Part shown: positions 1 through 8,918 of the stretch, in pieces
Position numbering within the stretch: position 1 is the stretch's first letter
Layout of the letters: each line of letters begins with the position of its first letter
Assembly (NCBI GenBank): GCA_963755755.1
Contig: CAVWLJ010000003.1
Span: 62,001 to 126,000, forward strand
From: DATKNA01 sp963755755
GTDB lineage: Bacteria; Actinomycetota; Actinomycetes; Actinomycetales; Kineosporiaceae
Direction: 5' to 3'
Length of the DNA: 64,000 nucleotides
Translations under genes and position numbers: made by a program
The notes under the pieces: model-generated
The model's database searches: none
What the model saw: the letters and a program-made list of their open reading frames with translations, nothing else
What the model was told of the DNA's origin: nothing

Positions 1-130
1 GCCCCGGCTGTTCGGACCATATGACCAGGGTCGGTTGCGCTGCGCACACGAGCGCACACAGGATGCATGCGAAGGGCCTCCCCTCATCCGGACGCGGAGG
101 CTGCCGTCCACGCCTGCGAAGGATGCCGAC

Positions 131-1357
131 GTGACCACAGCAGAGTCCCGCGCGGGCGCGCCGACCGTCGTGCTGCGCCTGCTCGGACCGGTCCGCCTCG
201 AGGTGGGCGGCGCCGACCGCACACCGCTCGGACCGGTGCTGCGCGGGCTGCTGGCCACCCTCGGCTGTGCCCGCGGCCAGGCCGTGCCCCGGACGACGCT
301 CCACGGCGTCCTCGCCCAGCTCGGCGAGAGCGACACCGGACAGCTGGACGCCCACCTCGCCAAGCTCGCCGAGGCTCTCGGAGCCGCCTCGGGCCTGCTC
401 ATGCGCGGTGCCAGCGGGGTCCGCCTCGCCGGCCCGGGGCTGGTCACCGACCTCGACACCGTCGACGAAGCCGTGGACGCCGGTCGCGCCGCCACCGACG
501 GCGGGGACGGGGCGGGAGCCGCAACGGCCTTCCGCCGGGCCCTGACGCGCTGGCCCGGGCCGGTCGCCGACGACCTGCCGGGCCTGCCGGTGCTCGCGGA
601 GATCCGCGCCCGGTACGCGACGTTGCGACCCGACATCGTCGAGGACCTGGCCGACGTCGAGCTGCGCGACGGCTCGCTCCTGGCCGCCCAGGTGACCGTG
701 CGCGAGCTCGAGGCCCACGCCGCGCAGCACCCGGAGCGGGCCCGTGGCTGGGGCCTGCTCGTGGAGGCGCTCTATCTCGCCGGGCGGCCGGTGGAGGCCT
801 TGCAGGCGGTCCGCCGGGCGACCGCGACGGAGCTGGTCGAGGGAGGCCCGGGCCACACCGGGACGACGTGCTGCGACCCGTCGAGCGGGCGGCGCTGCGG
901 CGGTCCCGGCTGCCCCTGGCCCGGACCGAGGACAGCACCCGGCGCCCGTCGCTGGTCTGGGTGGACCCGGCGGGCAACGCGCTCTCCCGGGCGCTGCCCT
1001 CCACCGGCAGCATCCTCGTCGGGCGGGACGCCGGTGCGGACGTGCCGCTCGCCGACGCGTCCGTCTCGCGGACGCACGCGGCGGTGCTGCGCTGGGAGAA
1101 CGGCTGGACCCTGCTCGACCTGGGCTCGCGCGACGGCACGACGCTCGACGGCCGGCCGGTGACGGACGGGACGCCGCTGCGACCCGGCGACGTGGTGCGG
1201 TGCGGCGAGGTCGTGCTGCTCGTGGCGGACGCGCGCGCGGACGGCGTCCCGGACGACGGACGGCCAGGCGGGCGGCGCCGCCGACCTGCGCGACGCGAGC
1301 GCGCTGGCCGAGCCGCTCGTGGTGGAGCTCGGCGAGGAACAGCGCCCCGTCGTCTGA
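131..1357 (+). CDS. BTAD plus FHA domain regulator, frameshifted twice
   Basis: Signalling or regulatory protein with an N-terminal AfsR/SARP-type BTAD helical region and a C-terminal forkhead-associated domain expected to bind phosphothreonine. The GTG at 131 follows AAGGA at 119-123. BTAD helices fill about residues 15-240 (for example LYLAGRPVEALQAV). The FHA core is read in another frame from about 950 to 1250, with ILVGRDAG, SRTHA and LGSRDGT, which carry the Arg, Ser and Asn/Asp-loop positions of FHA domains. The frame changes near 845-875 and back near 1255, giving a natural stop at 1355-1357 after ELGEEQRPVV. The two changes compensate, so sequencing error is likely. Its target is unknown. 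Confidence 0.75.
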
Positions 1358-1372
1358 ACCCGGCCCGCAGGG

Positions 1373-1805
1373 TCAGGCCTCGACGCGGGCCTTGAGCTTG
1401 GCCAGGCTGCCCCGCAGGGAGTTGCCGACCTCGCTCTCCAGCTGCGAGCCGACCATCATGACCGCCGCGCCCTTGAACTCCATGTGCGCGGTCACGGTCG
1501 AACTAGCCGCCCTGCTCCTCGACGCCGTACTCGGCGCGCAGGTTGATCCCCATCGGCCCGGTGCCCTCCAGCTCGAGGCGCACCGGCTCCTGGAGCCCGA
1601 CGATGGTCCAGCGGACGTCCGCGGGCATGCCGAGCACCCGCACGCGCTGCACGAACGCCCCGCCGGGGAAGAACTGCGCGGGCGCCTCGCCGGCGAAGCC
1701 CTGGTGGATCTCCACCCAGTCGCCCCAGGTCGCCGGGTTGGCGAGGACCGCCCAGACCTTCTCGGCGTCGGAGCGGATGTCGGTGGTCACAGTGACGTCG
1801 GCCAT
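1373..1805 (-). CDS. SRPBCC family protein (polyketide cyclase/START-like)
   Basis: Small helix-grip protein of the SRPBCC superfamily, which binds hydrophobic ligands; the substrate is not known. It starts MADVTVTTDIRSDAEKVWAVL and continues through NPATWGDWVEIHQGF, typical of the family. An apparent stop near 1503 is followed in another frame by TVTAHMEFKGAAVMMVGSQL and LRGSLAKLKARVEA, the usual C-terminal helix, so a one-base error near 1505 splits a protein of about 143 residues. There is no Shine-Dalgarno; TAGCGT lies 6 bases before the ATG, suggesting a leaderless mRNA. Confidence 0.75.
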
Positions 1806-1811
1806 GCCCGC

Positions 1812-1817
1812 ACGCTA
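1812..1817 (-). promoter_or_regulatory. -10 hexamer of a leaderless promoter
   Basis: Reads TAGCGT on the minus strand, 6 bases before the ATG of the SRPBCC gene. The same TANNNT-N6/7-start arrangement recurs at nine other genes in this window, and no ribosome binding site is present. Confidence 0.5.
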
Positions 1818-1832
1818 TCTGTTCGGGGGATG

Positions 1833-2895
1833 TCAGCGCCGCGCGGCGTCCTGCCGCGTGCCGGCGCCCTGCTGCTCCGGGTCCGGGTCCGGCTGGTCGG
1901 GAGTGACGTCGGCCTTGACCGCATCGCGCTCGCCCAGCGGCTTCTCCGGGCCGGCGGTGGTGTCCCGCACGGTCTGCTTCTCCGCCTCGGCGTTGATCTC
2001 CGCGCCGAGCAGGACGGCGATGATGCTCAGCCACAGCCACAGGAGCAGGACGACGACGCCGGCGAGGCTGCCGTAGGTCTTGTCGTAGCTGGAGAAGTAG
2101 TTGGCGTAGAGGGAGAACCCGATCGAGGCCAGGATCCAGATGACGACGGCGACCGCCGCGCCCACCGACGTCCACCTGAACTTGGGGTCGTCGCGGTTGG
2201 GGGCCACCCGGTAGAGGATCGCCAGCGCGATGGCGAGGACGAAGAGCAGCACCAGCCAGCGGAGCACCTGGACGCCGACCAGCGCGGCACCCTTGAGCCC
2301 GAGCGCGCTCGCGACGGCCGGGAAGACGGCGACCAGCGACGCCGCGATCGCGAAGAAGAGGATCGCGCCGACGTCAGGACCAGCGCGAGCGCCTTCTTCT
2401 TGACGAAGCCGCGGTTCTCCTGCTCGTCGTAGGCGTCGTTGACCGCCTGCGATGAGGTTCTGGGTGCCGCTGGACGCGCTCCACAGCGCGAGCAGCAGGG
2501 AGACGATCACGCCGATGCGACAGCCCGCGACTTCGACTGGCTCGCGAGCCGCGTCATCTGCTCCTTGAGCAGGCTCTGGGCGGACTGGGGCAGCGCGCTG
2601 GAGAAGCTGCTGACCTGGCTCTGGACCTCGCTCGGACTCGTCACGAGACCGTAGATGAGCATCGCCGCGATGAGCGTCGGCACGATCGCCAGGAAGGCCT
2701 TGAAGGCGACACCGGCCGCGATCAGGGACATCTGGTCGCGCGCTGAACTCCTTGAGGCCCCGGCGCGTGATCTGCCACCAGCCCTTGGCGGGCACCTCGG
2801 TCGGCTTGTCCGGCGTTCGCGCCCGGGTACTGCTGCTCGAGCCGGTCGACGTCGACGCCGCGCCCGGACGCCTGGGATTCGTTAGCACTCGCCAC
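1833..2895 (-). CDS. YihY/BrkB family integral membrane protein, multiply frameshifted
   Basis: Polytopic inner-membrane protein of the YihY/BrkB (formerly 'RNase BN') family; function unproven. The pieces appear in order on the minus strand: an N-terminus from GTG at 2895 (VASANESQASGRGVDVDRLE), KGWWQITRRGLKEFSA, the conserved ALIAAGVAFKAFLAI-like segment read around 2600-2730, LLALWSASSGTQNLI, and long hydrophobic helices between 1980 and 2380 (e.g. RWTSVGAAVAVVIWILAS). At least four frame changes (near 2820, 2735, 2510, 2450 and 2370) are needed. One at 2450 is an extra G between ATC and CAG. The C-terminal tail is hydrophilic. Read errors are likely. Confidence 0.7.
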
Positions 2896-2992
2896 GTAGG
2901 GTTGTTACCCGCCGCTGCCCCGCCCATGCAGTCCTGGGCCGCCGGGAGCCGGGCCGCAATCCGCTCGCCCCGGCAGGTGGCCCACTGCTTGG

Positions 2993-3583
2993 ATGACGCG
3001 GATGCTGCGCGGTCGACTGGTCGAGTTGCGGGACTACCGGCGCGAGGACGTCGAGGCGCTCTTCGAGCTCGAGACGGATCCGGAGATCGTCTCGCTGACC
3101 GAGACCCGGCCGTTCCGCGCCCGCCCGCTGGCCGCCCTGCTCGCGGAGTACGACCGCCGGCTGGCCGAGCCGGACGGCGTCGGCGTGACCTTCGCGATCC
3201 AGCGGTTGGACGACGAGAGCGGCGCCGCGGTCGGGCGGATCGTGCTCTGGGGCGTCGACGAGCACCAGCGGACCGCGCACGTCGGCGTCTCGCTGTTGCC
3301 GTCGGTCCGCGGGCAGGGCCTGGGGCGCGACGCCGTCGAGGTGATCTGCCGCGTCGGCTTCGACATCCGCGGGTTGGAGCGGCTGTCCCTGGAGACGCTG
3401 GAGGTCAACGGTCCCATGCGGGCCACCGCCCTCGCGTGCGGCTTCGTCGAGGAGGCCCGGCTGCGCGGTGCCGCCTGGCACCTCGGGCGCCGGGTCGACG
3501 AGATGGTCTACGGGATGCTCGCGCACGAGTGGCGGACGCGCCGGGCAGCGGCGCAGGAGACGGTTGAAAGCTGGAACACGTGA
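2993..3583 (+). CDS. GNAT family N-acetyltransferase (RimJ/RimL type)
   Basis: Acetyl-CoA dependent N-acetyltransferase of 196 residues. It begins LRGRLVELRDYRREDVEALF, the classic RimJ/RimL start. The acetyl-CoA pyrophosphate loop appears as SVRGQGLGRDAV around residue 105, followed by ERLSLETLEVNGPMRATALACGF, in which the Asn and alternating strand are those of the family. Target amine (ribosomal protein, antibiotic or small molecule) cannot be told. A second ATG lies at 3002. It is convergent with the HNH gene, separated by a hairpin cluster. Confidence 0.85.
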   Translation: MTRMLRGRLVELRDYRREDVEALFELETDPEIVSLTETRPFRARPLAALLAEYDRRLAEPDGVGVTFAIQRLDDESGAAVGRIVLWGVDEHQRTAHVGVSLLPSVRGQGLGRDAVEVICRVGFDIRGLERLSLETLEVNGPMRATALACGFVEEARLRGAAWHLGRRVDEMVYGMLAHEWRTRRAAAQETVESWNT

Positions 3584-3678
3584 CCGTCGGTCCGGGACAC
3601 GCGCAGCGGCGACCGAGACGGAGTCACGTTCAGTCACGGCACTTTGCAAGGGCCCTCCGGTGTGGCACGCTCGTCCAC

Positions 3679-3728
3679 GCACCGGCGCCAATGGCGCCGG
3701 TGCACCAATTTCGGGGTGCACCGGCGCC
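3679..3728. terminator. Overlapping alternative hairpins between convergent genes
   Basis: Three copies of an 11-13 base GC unit in alternating orientation allow two mutually exclusive stems. One pairs 3679-3690 with 3692-3703 (12 bp, effectively a tiny loop); the other pairs 3693-3705 with 3716-3728 (13 bp, loop 3706-3715 containing AATTTC). It sits between the ends of the GNAT gene (3583) and the HNH gene (3742), so a bidirectional terminator is the simplest role. No U-run follows. Confidence 0.6.
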
Positions 3729-3741
3729 GCCGCAGAAGCGG

Positions 3742-4239
3742 TCAGGCGGCGGCCTCTCCGAGGTAGGCCTCCCACGAGGGATCACGCTGATCGGCGCCCC
3801 GGACGACCCAGGCGGCGCCGCGCGGCGCGTAGGGCTTCACCCGCAGGGACCAGCCCTTCTCCTCCGGCGTCCGGTCGCCCTTGGCGTTGTTGCACCGGAC
3901 GCAGCAGGCCACCAGGTTCTCCCAGCTGTCACGCCCGCCGCGGCTGCGGGGAAGGACGTGGTCGACCGTGGTGGCGTGGCCGGCGCAGTACGCGCACCGG
4001 TGCGCGTCCCGCCGCAGCACGCCCCGGCGGCTGACGGGGACGGCCCGGCCGTGCGGCGCGCGCACGTACCGGGCGAGGAGGATGACCGAGGGCCGGGGCA
4101 GGGTCAGCGTGCCTCCGACGACGGGGTTGCCACCGTCGGCGATCACTGTGGCCTTGCCGGCGAGGACGAGCACGAGGGCCCGGCGGAACGAGACGACGGC
4201 GAGCGGTTCGTACCCGGCGTTGAGCACCAGTGTGCGCAC
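3742..4239 (-). CDS. HNH endonuclease domain protein
   Basis: A 165-residue HNH nuclease-fold protein of a type widespread in actinobacteria. It begins MRTLVLNAGYEPLAVVSFRR. The nuclease core around residues 80-125 shows a zinc-binding CAYC, then TVDHVLPRSRGG (general-base His), then SWENLVACCVRCNNAKGD with the second cysteine pair, Asn and the final metal-binding region. The GTG start follows GGGGGTGA, 5 bases away, overlapping the stop of a small upstream ORF. Cellular target unknown; it is not associated with restriction or phage genes here. Confidence 0.85.
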   Translation of the reverse strand: MRTLVLNAGYEPLAVVSFRRALVLVLAGKATVIADGGNPVVGGTLTLPRPSVILLARYVRAPHGRAVPVSRRGVLRRDAHRCAYCAGHATTVDHVLPRSRGGRDSWENLVACCVRCNNAKGDRTPEEKGWSLRVKPYAPRGAAWVVRGADQRDPSWEAYLGEAAA

Positions 4240-4245
4240 GGGCAG

Positions 4246-4491
4246 TCACCCCCTTTCGTTCGGGACGCTCACCTGGCTGGTGGCGTCACGACCTGCCGCG
4301 GGAGGGGTTCCCGACGACTCCTGCCTGCGACGGCGCGAGCTCCCGCTCCCGTGAACCGGGCGGACACGGGGCCAGGACGACCGAAGGCGCCGCTTCCCGG
4401 GGGAAGCGACGCCTTCACGGCAGTGCGCAGCGATACGTGGCGGAACCGCACAGGCATGTGCGGCCACCCGACTTCGTACCGCGTCGCGCAC
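4246..4491 (-). CDS. Possible small leader ORF upstream of the HNH gene
   Basis: An 81-codon reading frame that begins GTG at 4491 just after AGGAGG (complement of 4496-4501) and ends 6 bases before the HNH start, so translation of the two could be coupled. The peptide is Arg/Ser/Pro-rich, starts MRDAVRSRVAAHACAVPP and has no recognisable domain. High G+C makes chance ORFs common, so this is a candidate only. The remaining bases 4492-4617 between it and the terminator hold nothing I recognise. Confidence 0.3.
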   Translation of the reverse strand: MRDAVRSRVAAHACAVPPRIAAHCREGVASPGKRRLRSSWPRVRPVHGSGSSRRRRQESSGTPPAAGRDATSQVSVPNERG

Positions 4492-4617
4492 GGGTCCTCC
4501 TGACGGGTGCGTCGAACCGTCGCTGCAAGCAGAGTAAGGACCAGCCCGGAGGATGGCACTACCTTTCGGGCCGCGATTCGGTGAACATCATCGGCCGCAC
4601 CCGCCCCCGGACGCACG

Positions 4618-4655
4618 CCGGCCCCGGTCCTCGCGGCGTTGAGGACCGGGGCCGG
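4618..4655 (-). terminator. Rho-independent-type hairpin after the NlpC/P60 gene
   Basis: Perfect 15-bp stem (4618-4632 with 4641-4655) and an 8-base loop, starting 20 bases past the stop of the NlpC/P60 gene. No clear U-run follows, as usual in actinobacteria. Confidence 0.8.
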
Positions 4656-4674
4656 GCGATCGGTACGGACGCCG

Positions 4675-5553
4675 TCAGGGGCGTCCGAAGGCGATGTTCG
4701 ACGAGTAGATGTCCTGCACGCGCACGACCTCGCCGGTGTGCGGGGCGGCGATCATCCGGTTGCCGCCGAGGTAGATCCCGACGTGGTAGGCCGAGCCGCC
4801 GCTCAGGTAGAAGACCAGGTCGCCGGCCTGGGCCTGCGAGCGCGCGATGCGCGGCACCGAGCGGTACTGGCCGTCGGCACTGCGCGCGAGCGAGACGCCG
4901 AGCTGGGCGAAGACGTAGCCCGTGAAGCCCGAGCAGTCGAAGCCGCGGGGCGAGGCGCCGCCGTACACGTACGGGACGCCGAGGTAGCGCATCGCGATCG
5001 CGACGATCGTGGACCCGCGGCCGCTGCTGAGCACCGGGACCGGCGCCGTCGAGCCCGACGTCGACGACCCGGTCGCCGCGTGCCGCGCGGTGCTCGCCGA
5101 GCGGGCGGCGAGGTAGGCGGTGCGGGCGAGGGAGCGCGAGACGCTGGCGACGTCGCGGGTCGCCGTTGCCGGCGTCGCCGACCGAGCGGCGGCGCCGTGC
5201 TTGGGCTGGGCGGTGAAGGCGCTGTGCTCGAACGTCACCTTGGCGTGCACCGGCGCGCTGACCGGCGCCGAGGCGAGGGCGTCGGCGCCCGCTGCGAGGG
5301 CGGACGTGGACGCGGTCTCCGAGAGCAGGGGGACGGACGCCGTCTGCGGAACGGCTCCGCCGGCGGACGCCCGGGTCTCGGCTCCGGCCGGCAATCCCAC
5401 GCCGGCCACGAGTCCCGAGGAGACCGCCACGATCATGCCGGTGCGGCTCAGCGCCGCCGCGTGGTCGCCGACGGCCGCGTTGATGGTCATCGACAGGCCG
5501 GTCAAAGGGGTCGAAGGGGGCAGATCGGCCCGGTGGCGCGCACGTTCGCTCAC
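4675..5553 (-). CDS. Secreted NlpC/P60 (C40) peptidoglycan endopeptidase
   Basis: Exported cell-wall hydrolase of 292 residues that would cut peptide stems of peptidoglycan. An N-terminal hydrophobic stretch around residues 35-58 (MIVAVSSGLVAGVGLPAGA) is the probable signal peptide, followed by a long Ala/Ser/Thr-rich linker. The catalytic domain covers about residues 180-292: catalytic Cys in GFDCSGF, His in AYHVGIYLG, and third residue His in AAPHTGEVV. The GTG start at 5553 has GGAGAGG upstream. It is preceded by a c-di-AMP riboswitch and a promoter with GTCAC repeats, and followed by a 15-bp hairpin, so it is a single-gene transcript. Confidence 0.92.
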   Translation of the reverse strand: MSERARHRADLPPSTPLTGLSMTINAAVGDHAAALSRTGMIVAVSSGLVAGVGLPAGAETRASAGGAVPQTASVPLLSETASTSALAAGADALASAPVSAPVHAKVTFEHSAFTAQPKHGAAARSATPATATRDVASVSRSLARTAYLAARSASTARHAATGSSTSGSTAPVPVLSSGRGSTIVAIAMRYLGVPYVYGGASPRGFDCSGFTGYVFAQLGVSLARSADGQYRSVPRIARSQAQAGDLVFYLSGGSAYHVGIYLGGNRMIAAPHTGEVVRVQDIYSSNIAFGRP

Positions 5554-5571
5554 GCGTCGTACCTCTCCGTA

Positions 5572-5760
5572 CGCCTACGAGGTGAGCTGTCGGGTTCGGG
5601 TGGGAGAAGACACCCGGCCGTCCGACCGTAAGGAAGGACGGCTTCACCCCGAGGAGCCGGCCGGATCGCCCGAGAGCGGTCCGGGGGTCGGCCCCGAAGG
5701 TGGGTCCCCCGCCTCTGCCATGCGGTTCGAGCGGCTCCACGGCGGTGGCAGAGTTCGGCG
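5572..5760 (-). promoter_or_regulatory. c-di-AMP riboswitch (ydaO-yuaA class)
   Basis: The leader RNA of the NlpC/P60 gene carries the conserved parts of the ydaO class in order: GCCGAACTCTGCC near 5760, a GGGGGACCCACC segment near 5700-5710, GGGGTGAAGCCGTCC near 5640-5650, then CCACCCGAACCCGACAGCT and CACCTCGTAGGCG ending at 5572. In actinobacteria this class commonly precedes cell-wall hydrolases of the NlpC/P60 and Rpf types, and c-di-AMP binding usually turns expression off. The 3' end lies about 5 bases before the Shine-Dalgarno, so control could be at translation start or by termination. Confidence 0.92.
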
Positions 5761-5798
5761 TCCGCCTGGAGGCTCCCTGGAGGGAGGGAGCGCGCCAG

Positions 5799-5828
5799 AA
5801 GTTACCCGAACCGGCGGGCGTATGTCAC
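5799..5828 (-). promoter_or_regulatory. Promoter for the riboswitch/NlpC/P60 transcript
   Basis: On the minus strand a -35-like GTGACA (complement of 5823-5828) is followed by 18 bases and a -10-like TAACTT (complement of 5799-5804). Transcription would begin near 5792, about 30 bases before the riboswitch. The -35 overlaps the first copy of the 30-bp repeat and its GTCAC motif. Confidence 0.6.
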
Positions 5829-5910
5829 ATCTGGGTCACGACACGCCGACGCCGGTTCGGCGCTCGTCCGCCAAAAACAGATGTCACATCTGGGTCACGA
5901 CACGCCGACG
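5822..5910. repeat. 30-bp direct repeat with GTCAC pairs
   Basis: Identical 30-base copies at 5822-5851 and 5881-5910, separated by 29 bases. Each contains GTCAC twice with an 11-base start-to-start spacing (5824 and 5835 in copy 1). Copy 2 overlaps the last codons and stop of ideR; copy 1 overlaps the -35 of the hydrolase promoter. The paired GTCAC spacing resembles direct-repeat operators described for the actinobacterial response regulator MtrA, but this is inference. Confidence 0.75.
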
Positions 5911-6596
5911 AGCACGTCGACGAAGACGTGGAGCGCCGCGGGGGCCGGGACATCGATCTCGCCCTGCCCGGTCGTGACCCTCACGTCGTCGCCGCGGCGC
6001 TGCGCGACGACCGAAAGACCGGGCCGGATGCCGAGCCGGGAGAGCCGGCCCATGAGCTCGAGATCGGTCTGCAGCGGCTCGCCGAGCCGCCGGACGAGCA
6101 GCTCGCGCCGGGCGCCGTCCGTCAACGCGTCGGGCAGCGCGACGACCCCGGTGCGGAACTGGTCGGCGTCCGCCGGGCCACCCAGCTCGGCCAGGCCCGG
6201 GATGGGGTTGCCGTACGGGGACTCGCGCGGGTCGGTGAGCATCGCGAGGAGCTTGCGCTCGACCCGGTCGCTCATGACGTGCTCCCAGCGGCACGCCTCG
6301 TCGTGCACGTACTCCCACTCCAGACCGATGACGTCGAGCAGCAGGCGCTCGGCGAGCCGGTGCTTGCGCATCACGCGGGTGGCCTTCTCGCGGCCGAGGT
6401 CGGTGAGCTCGAGGTGCCGGTCGCCAGTGACGGAGAGGAGCCCGTCGCGCTCCATCCGCGCGACCGTCTGCGAGACCGTCGGTCCCGACTGGGCGAGGCG
6501 CTCCGCGATGCGCGCGCGCAGCGGGACGATCCCCTCCTCCTCGAGCTCGTAGATCGTCCGTAGGTACATCTCGGTCGTATCGATCAGGTCGCTCAC
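5895..6596 (-). CDS. ideR: Iron-dependent repressor, DtxR/IdeR family
   Basis: Metal-sensing transcription repressor of 233 residues that would bind DNA when loaded with Fe(II). The winged helix is near residues 20-60 ([20 protein letters not shown]), then the metal-binding and dimerisation domain with [30 protein letters not shown] (His, Glu, Cys and His ligands) and the [12 protein letters not shown] loop, then a C-terminal FeoA/SH3-like domain ending [10 protein letters not shown]. The complete three-domain length favours IdeR over the shorter MntR type. GTG start at 6596 with GGAGG upstream. Its stop is inside the 30-bp repeat. Divergent from the photolyase gene. Confidence 0.9.
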   Translation of the reverse strand: MSDLIDTTEMYLRTIYELEEEGIVPLRARIAERLAQSGPTVSQTVARMERDGLLSVTGDRHLELTDLGREKATRVMRKHRLAERLLLDVIGLEWEYVHDEACRWEHVMSDRVERKLLAMLTDPRESPYGNPIPGLAELGGPADADQFRTGVVALPDALTDGARRELLVRRLGEPLQTDLELMGRLSRLGIRPGLSVVAQRRGDDVRVTTGQGEIDVPAPAALHVFVDVLVGVS

Positions 6597-6753
6597 GCGA
6601 GCCGGCCTCCATCCGCGCCGTCCGCCCCCACCGGTCGTGGGCGCCCTCGGCTCTCCAGCACCCATTGTCCGTCGTCCCGCCGCCCGGCACGTACTCGATG
6701 CCGGCGAGTTCCCGGCGGGCGAACAGCCGCCCCGCCGACTACGGTCTGCCTGC

Positions 6754-8119
6754 GTGGTGAGCGTGCTGTGGTTCCGCCGCGACCTCCGCCTCGGCGACCA
6801 CCCCGCGCTGCTCGCGGCGGCGGACGACGGCGGGCGCCGGCACGGGGTCGTCCCCTCTTCGTGATCGACCCGCACCTTGGGGGCCGAGCGGCCCGGTGCG
6901 CCGCGCCTGGCTGCTGCGGTCCCTGCGGGACCTCGACCGGCGGGCCGCCGGCCGGCTGGTCGTCCGGCACGGCGATCCCGCCGACGTCGTCCCCGCGCTC
7001 GCCGCGGAGGTGGGCGCGGACCGCGTACACGTCACGGCGGACGCCGGCCCCTACGGACGCCGTCGCGACACCGCCGTCGCGGCCGCGCTCGAGACCGCCG
7101 GCCGCCGGCTGGTGGCGACCGGCACGCCCTACGCCGTCGGGCCCGGCACCGTCACCCAGCCGGGCGGCGACCCGTACAAGGTCTTCAGTCCCTTCTACCG
7201 TGCGTGGACCCGGCACGGTTGGCCCGGCCCGGCACCCAGCGCGGCCGTGGCGACGGGGGCTGTGGGCACGGACGTCGACACCGAGGAGCTCCCGCCCGAG
7301 CCGGACGCCGCCGAGATGGCCGGCACGACGCTGCCCGACGTCGGCGAGGACGCCGCCCTGCGGCGGTGGCACGCTTTCCGGGACGGCGTCCTCGAGGGGT
7401 ACGACGAGAGCCGCAACCGCCCGGACATCCCGGGGACGTCGGCGCTCTCCGCGCACCTCAAGTACGGCGAGATCCACCCGCGGACGCTGCTCGCCGACAT
7501 CGCGGATCTGCGCACTCCCGCGGCCGACAGCTACCGCAGCGAGCTGTGCTGGCGGGAGTTCTACGCGGACGTGCTGTGGCACCGGCCGGAGTCGGCCCGC
7601 CAGAACCTGCGGCACGAGTTCGACCGCATGCCCGTCGACGAGCCCGGCCCGCGGTTCGAGGCGTGGCGGAGGGGCGCACCGGGTACCCGTTCGTGGACGC
7701 CGGGATGCGGCAGCTGCTCGCCGAGGGGTGGGTGCACAACCGGGTCCGCATGGTCGTGGCGAGCTTCCTCGTCAAGGACCTGCACATCTGGTGGCCGCTG
7801 GGGGCGCGGTACTTCATGGCGCGGCTGCGCGACGGCGACCTCGCGAGCAACCAGCACGGCTGGCAGTGGGTGGCCGGCACGCGGCACCGACCCGGCGCCG
7901 TTCTTCCGGATCTTCAATCCGGTGACGCAGGGCGAGAGGTTCGACCCGAACGGCGACTACGTCCGGCGGTACGTCCCGGAGCTGCGTCACCTCGCGGGCA
8001 GGGCGGCACACGAGCCGTGGACCTCGCCCGAGGGCTACGCCCACGGCTACCCGCCGCGCATCGTGGACCACGCCGCCGAGCGCGCCGAGGCGCTGCGTCG
8101 CTACGAGGCGATCCGGTGA
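6754..8119 (+). CDS. phr: Deoxyribodipyrimidine photolyase, frameshifted
   Basis: FAD-containing enzyme that reverses UV pyrimidine dimers with light. The N-terminal antenna domain begins [18 protein letters not shown]; the FAD domain shows [68 protein letters not shown] and [20 protein letters not shown], all hallmark segments. The frame changes near 6855-6885, 7675 and 7890. GTG at 6754 or 6757 is the start; TACGGT lies 8 bases before 6754. The stop overlaps the start of the thioesterase-like gene as GTGA, so the two are co-translated. Chromophore subclass not determined. Confidence 0.88.
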
Positions 8120-8892
8120 GCGACCCCGTCGCCACCCTCACGATCCCGCGCCGGTTCCGGGGGCCGGCGACGTCGGGCAACGGCGGCTGGACGTCGGGCG
8201 CGCTCGCGGAGCTGCTCGCCGGCGACACCTTCCCGCGCCCCGCGGTGCGGGTCAGGCTCTCGGCACCGCCGCCGCTGGAGACGGTCCTGACCGTGACGGG
8301 GGACGAGCGCACCGCCACGGCATCCGCCGGCGAGCGGGTGATCGCGAGCGCCACGATCCTCGACGACGCCGAGGGGTGGGCGATCCCGCCGGTGCACCCG
8401 GTGGCGTGGGAGGAGGCCGAGCGGGCCACCGGCGCTACCCCGGCCTCACCGCTCACCCGTTCCCGGAGTGCTTCACCTGCGGCACCGACCGGCCGCGACG
8501 GTCTGGGGCTGCGGCCGGGCCCGGTGCAGGACGGTTCCGGCGAGCGGGTCGCGGCGGTCTGGCACCCCGACGTGTCGCTCGTCGACGCCGACGGCCTCGT
8601 GCGCCTGCCGGTGGTCTGGGCCGCGCTGGACTGCCCCGGCGGCTGGTCGGTCGACATCGCCGGCCGCCCCATGGTGCTCGGCACGATGACCGCCTGGGTG
8701 CAGGAGCGCCCTCTGCTCGGGGAACCCCTCGTCGTCGCCGGTCGTGCACTGGAGGTGTCCGACCGCAAGGCGGTGACGTCGACGACGCTCTACCGCTCCG
8801 ACGCCCAGGTGATCGCCCTCGCCACCCACGTCTGGATCGCCGTCGACCCGTCGACGTTCGGCGCCTCGCCCACCTCCTCCCCCGCGTCGTGA
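8116..8892 (+). CDS. Thioesterase-like (hotdog fold) protein
   Basis: Resembles acyl-CoA thioesterase-like proteins with two hotdog domains: [20 protein letters not shown] near the start and [47 protein letters not shown] later. Activity and acyl substrate are unknown. The middle needs two frame changes (near 8435 and 8490), which restore the family segment [15 protein letters not shown]. The GTG start overlaps the photolyase stop (GTGA), and its own stop overlaps the next possible GTG at 8889, so the three genes look like one transcript. Confidence 0.72.
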   Translation: MSDPVATLTIPRRFRGPATSGNGGWTSGALAELLAGDTFPRPAVRVRLSAPPPLETVLTVTGDERTATASAGERVIASATILDDAEGWAIPPVHPVAWEEAERATGATPASPLTRSRSASPAAPTGRDGLGLRPGPVQDGSGERVAAVWHPDVSLVDADGLVRLPVVWAALDCPGGWSVDIAGRPMVLGTMTAWVQERPLLGEPLVVAGRALEVSDRKAVTSTTLYRSDAQVIALATHVWIAVDPSTFGASPTSSPAS

Positions 8893-8918
8893 CGGACGGG
8901 TCCGTGGGGCGTGGCACG

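Noticed and set aside
4240..4617. A second riboswitch upstream of the HNH gene
   Set aside because: Several hairpins can be drawn but none of the conserved segments of the ydaO, cobalamin, SAM, TPP, FMN or ZTP classes is present.
8889..8918. Earlier GTG start for the sugar dehydrogenase
   Set aside because: It overlaps the upstream stop as GTGA and is possible, but the start at 8919 gives a standard-length lipoprotein signal, so the later one is preferred.
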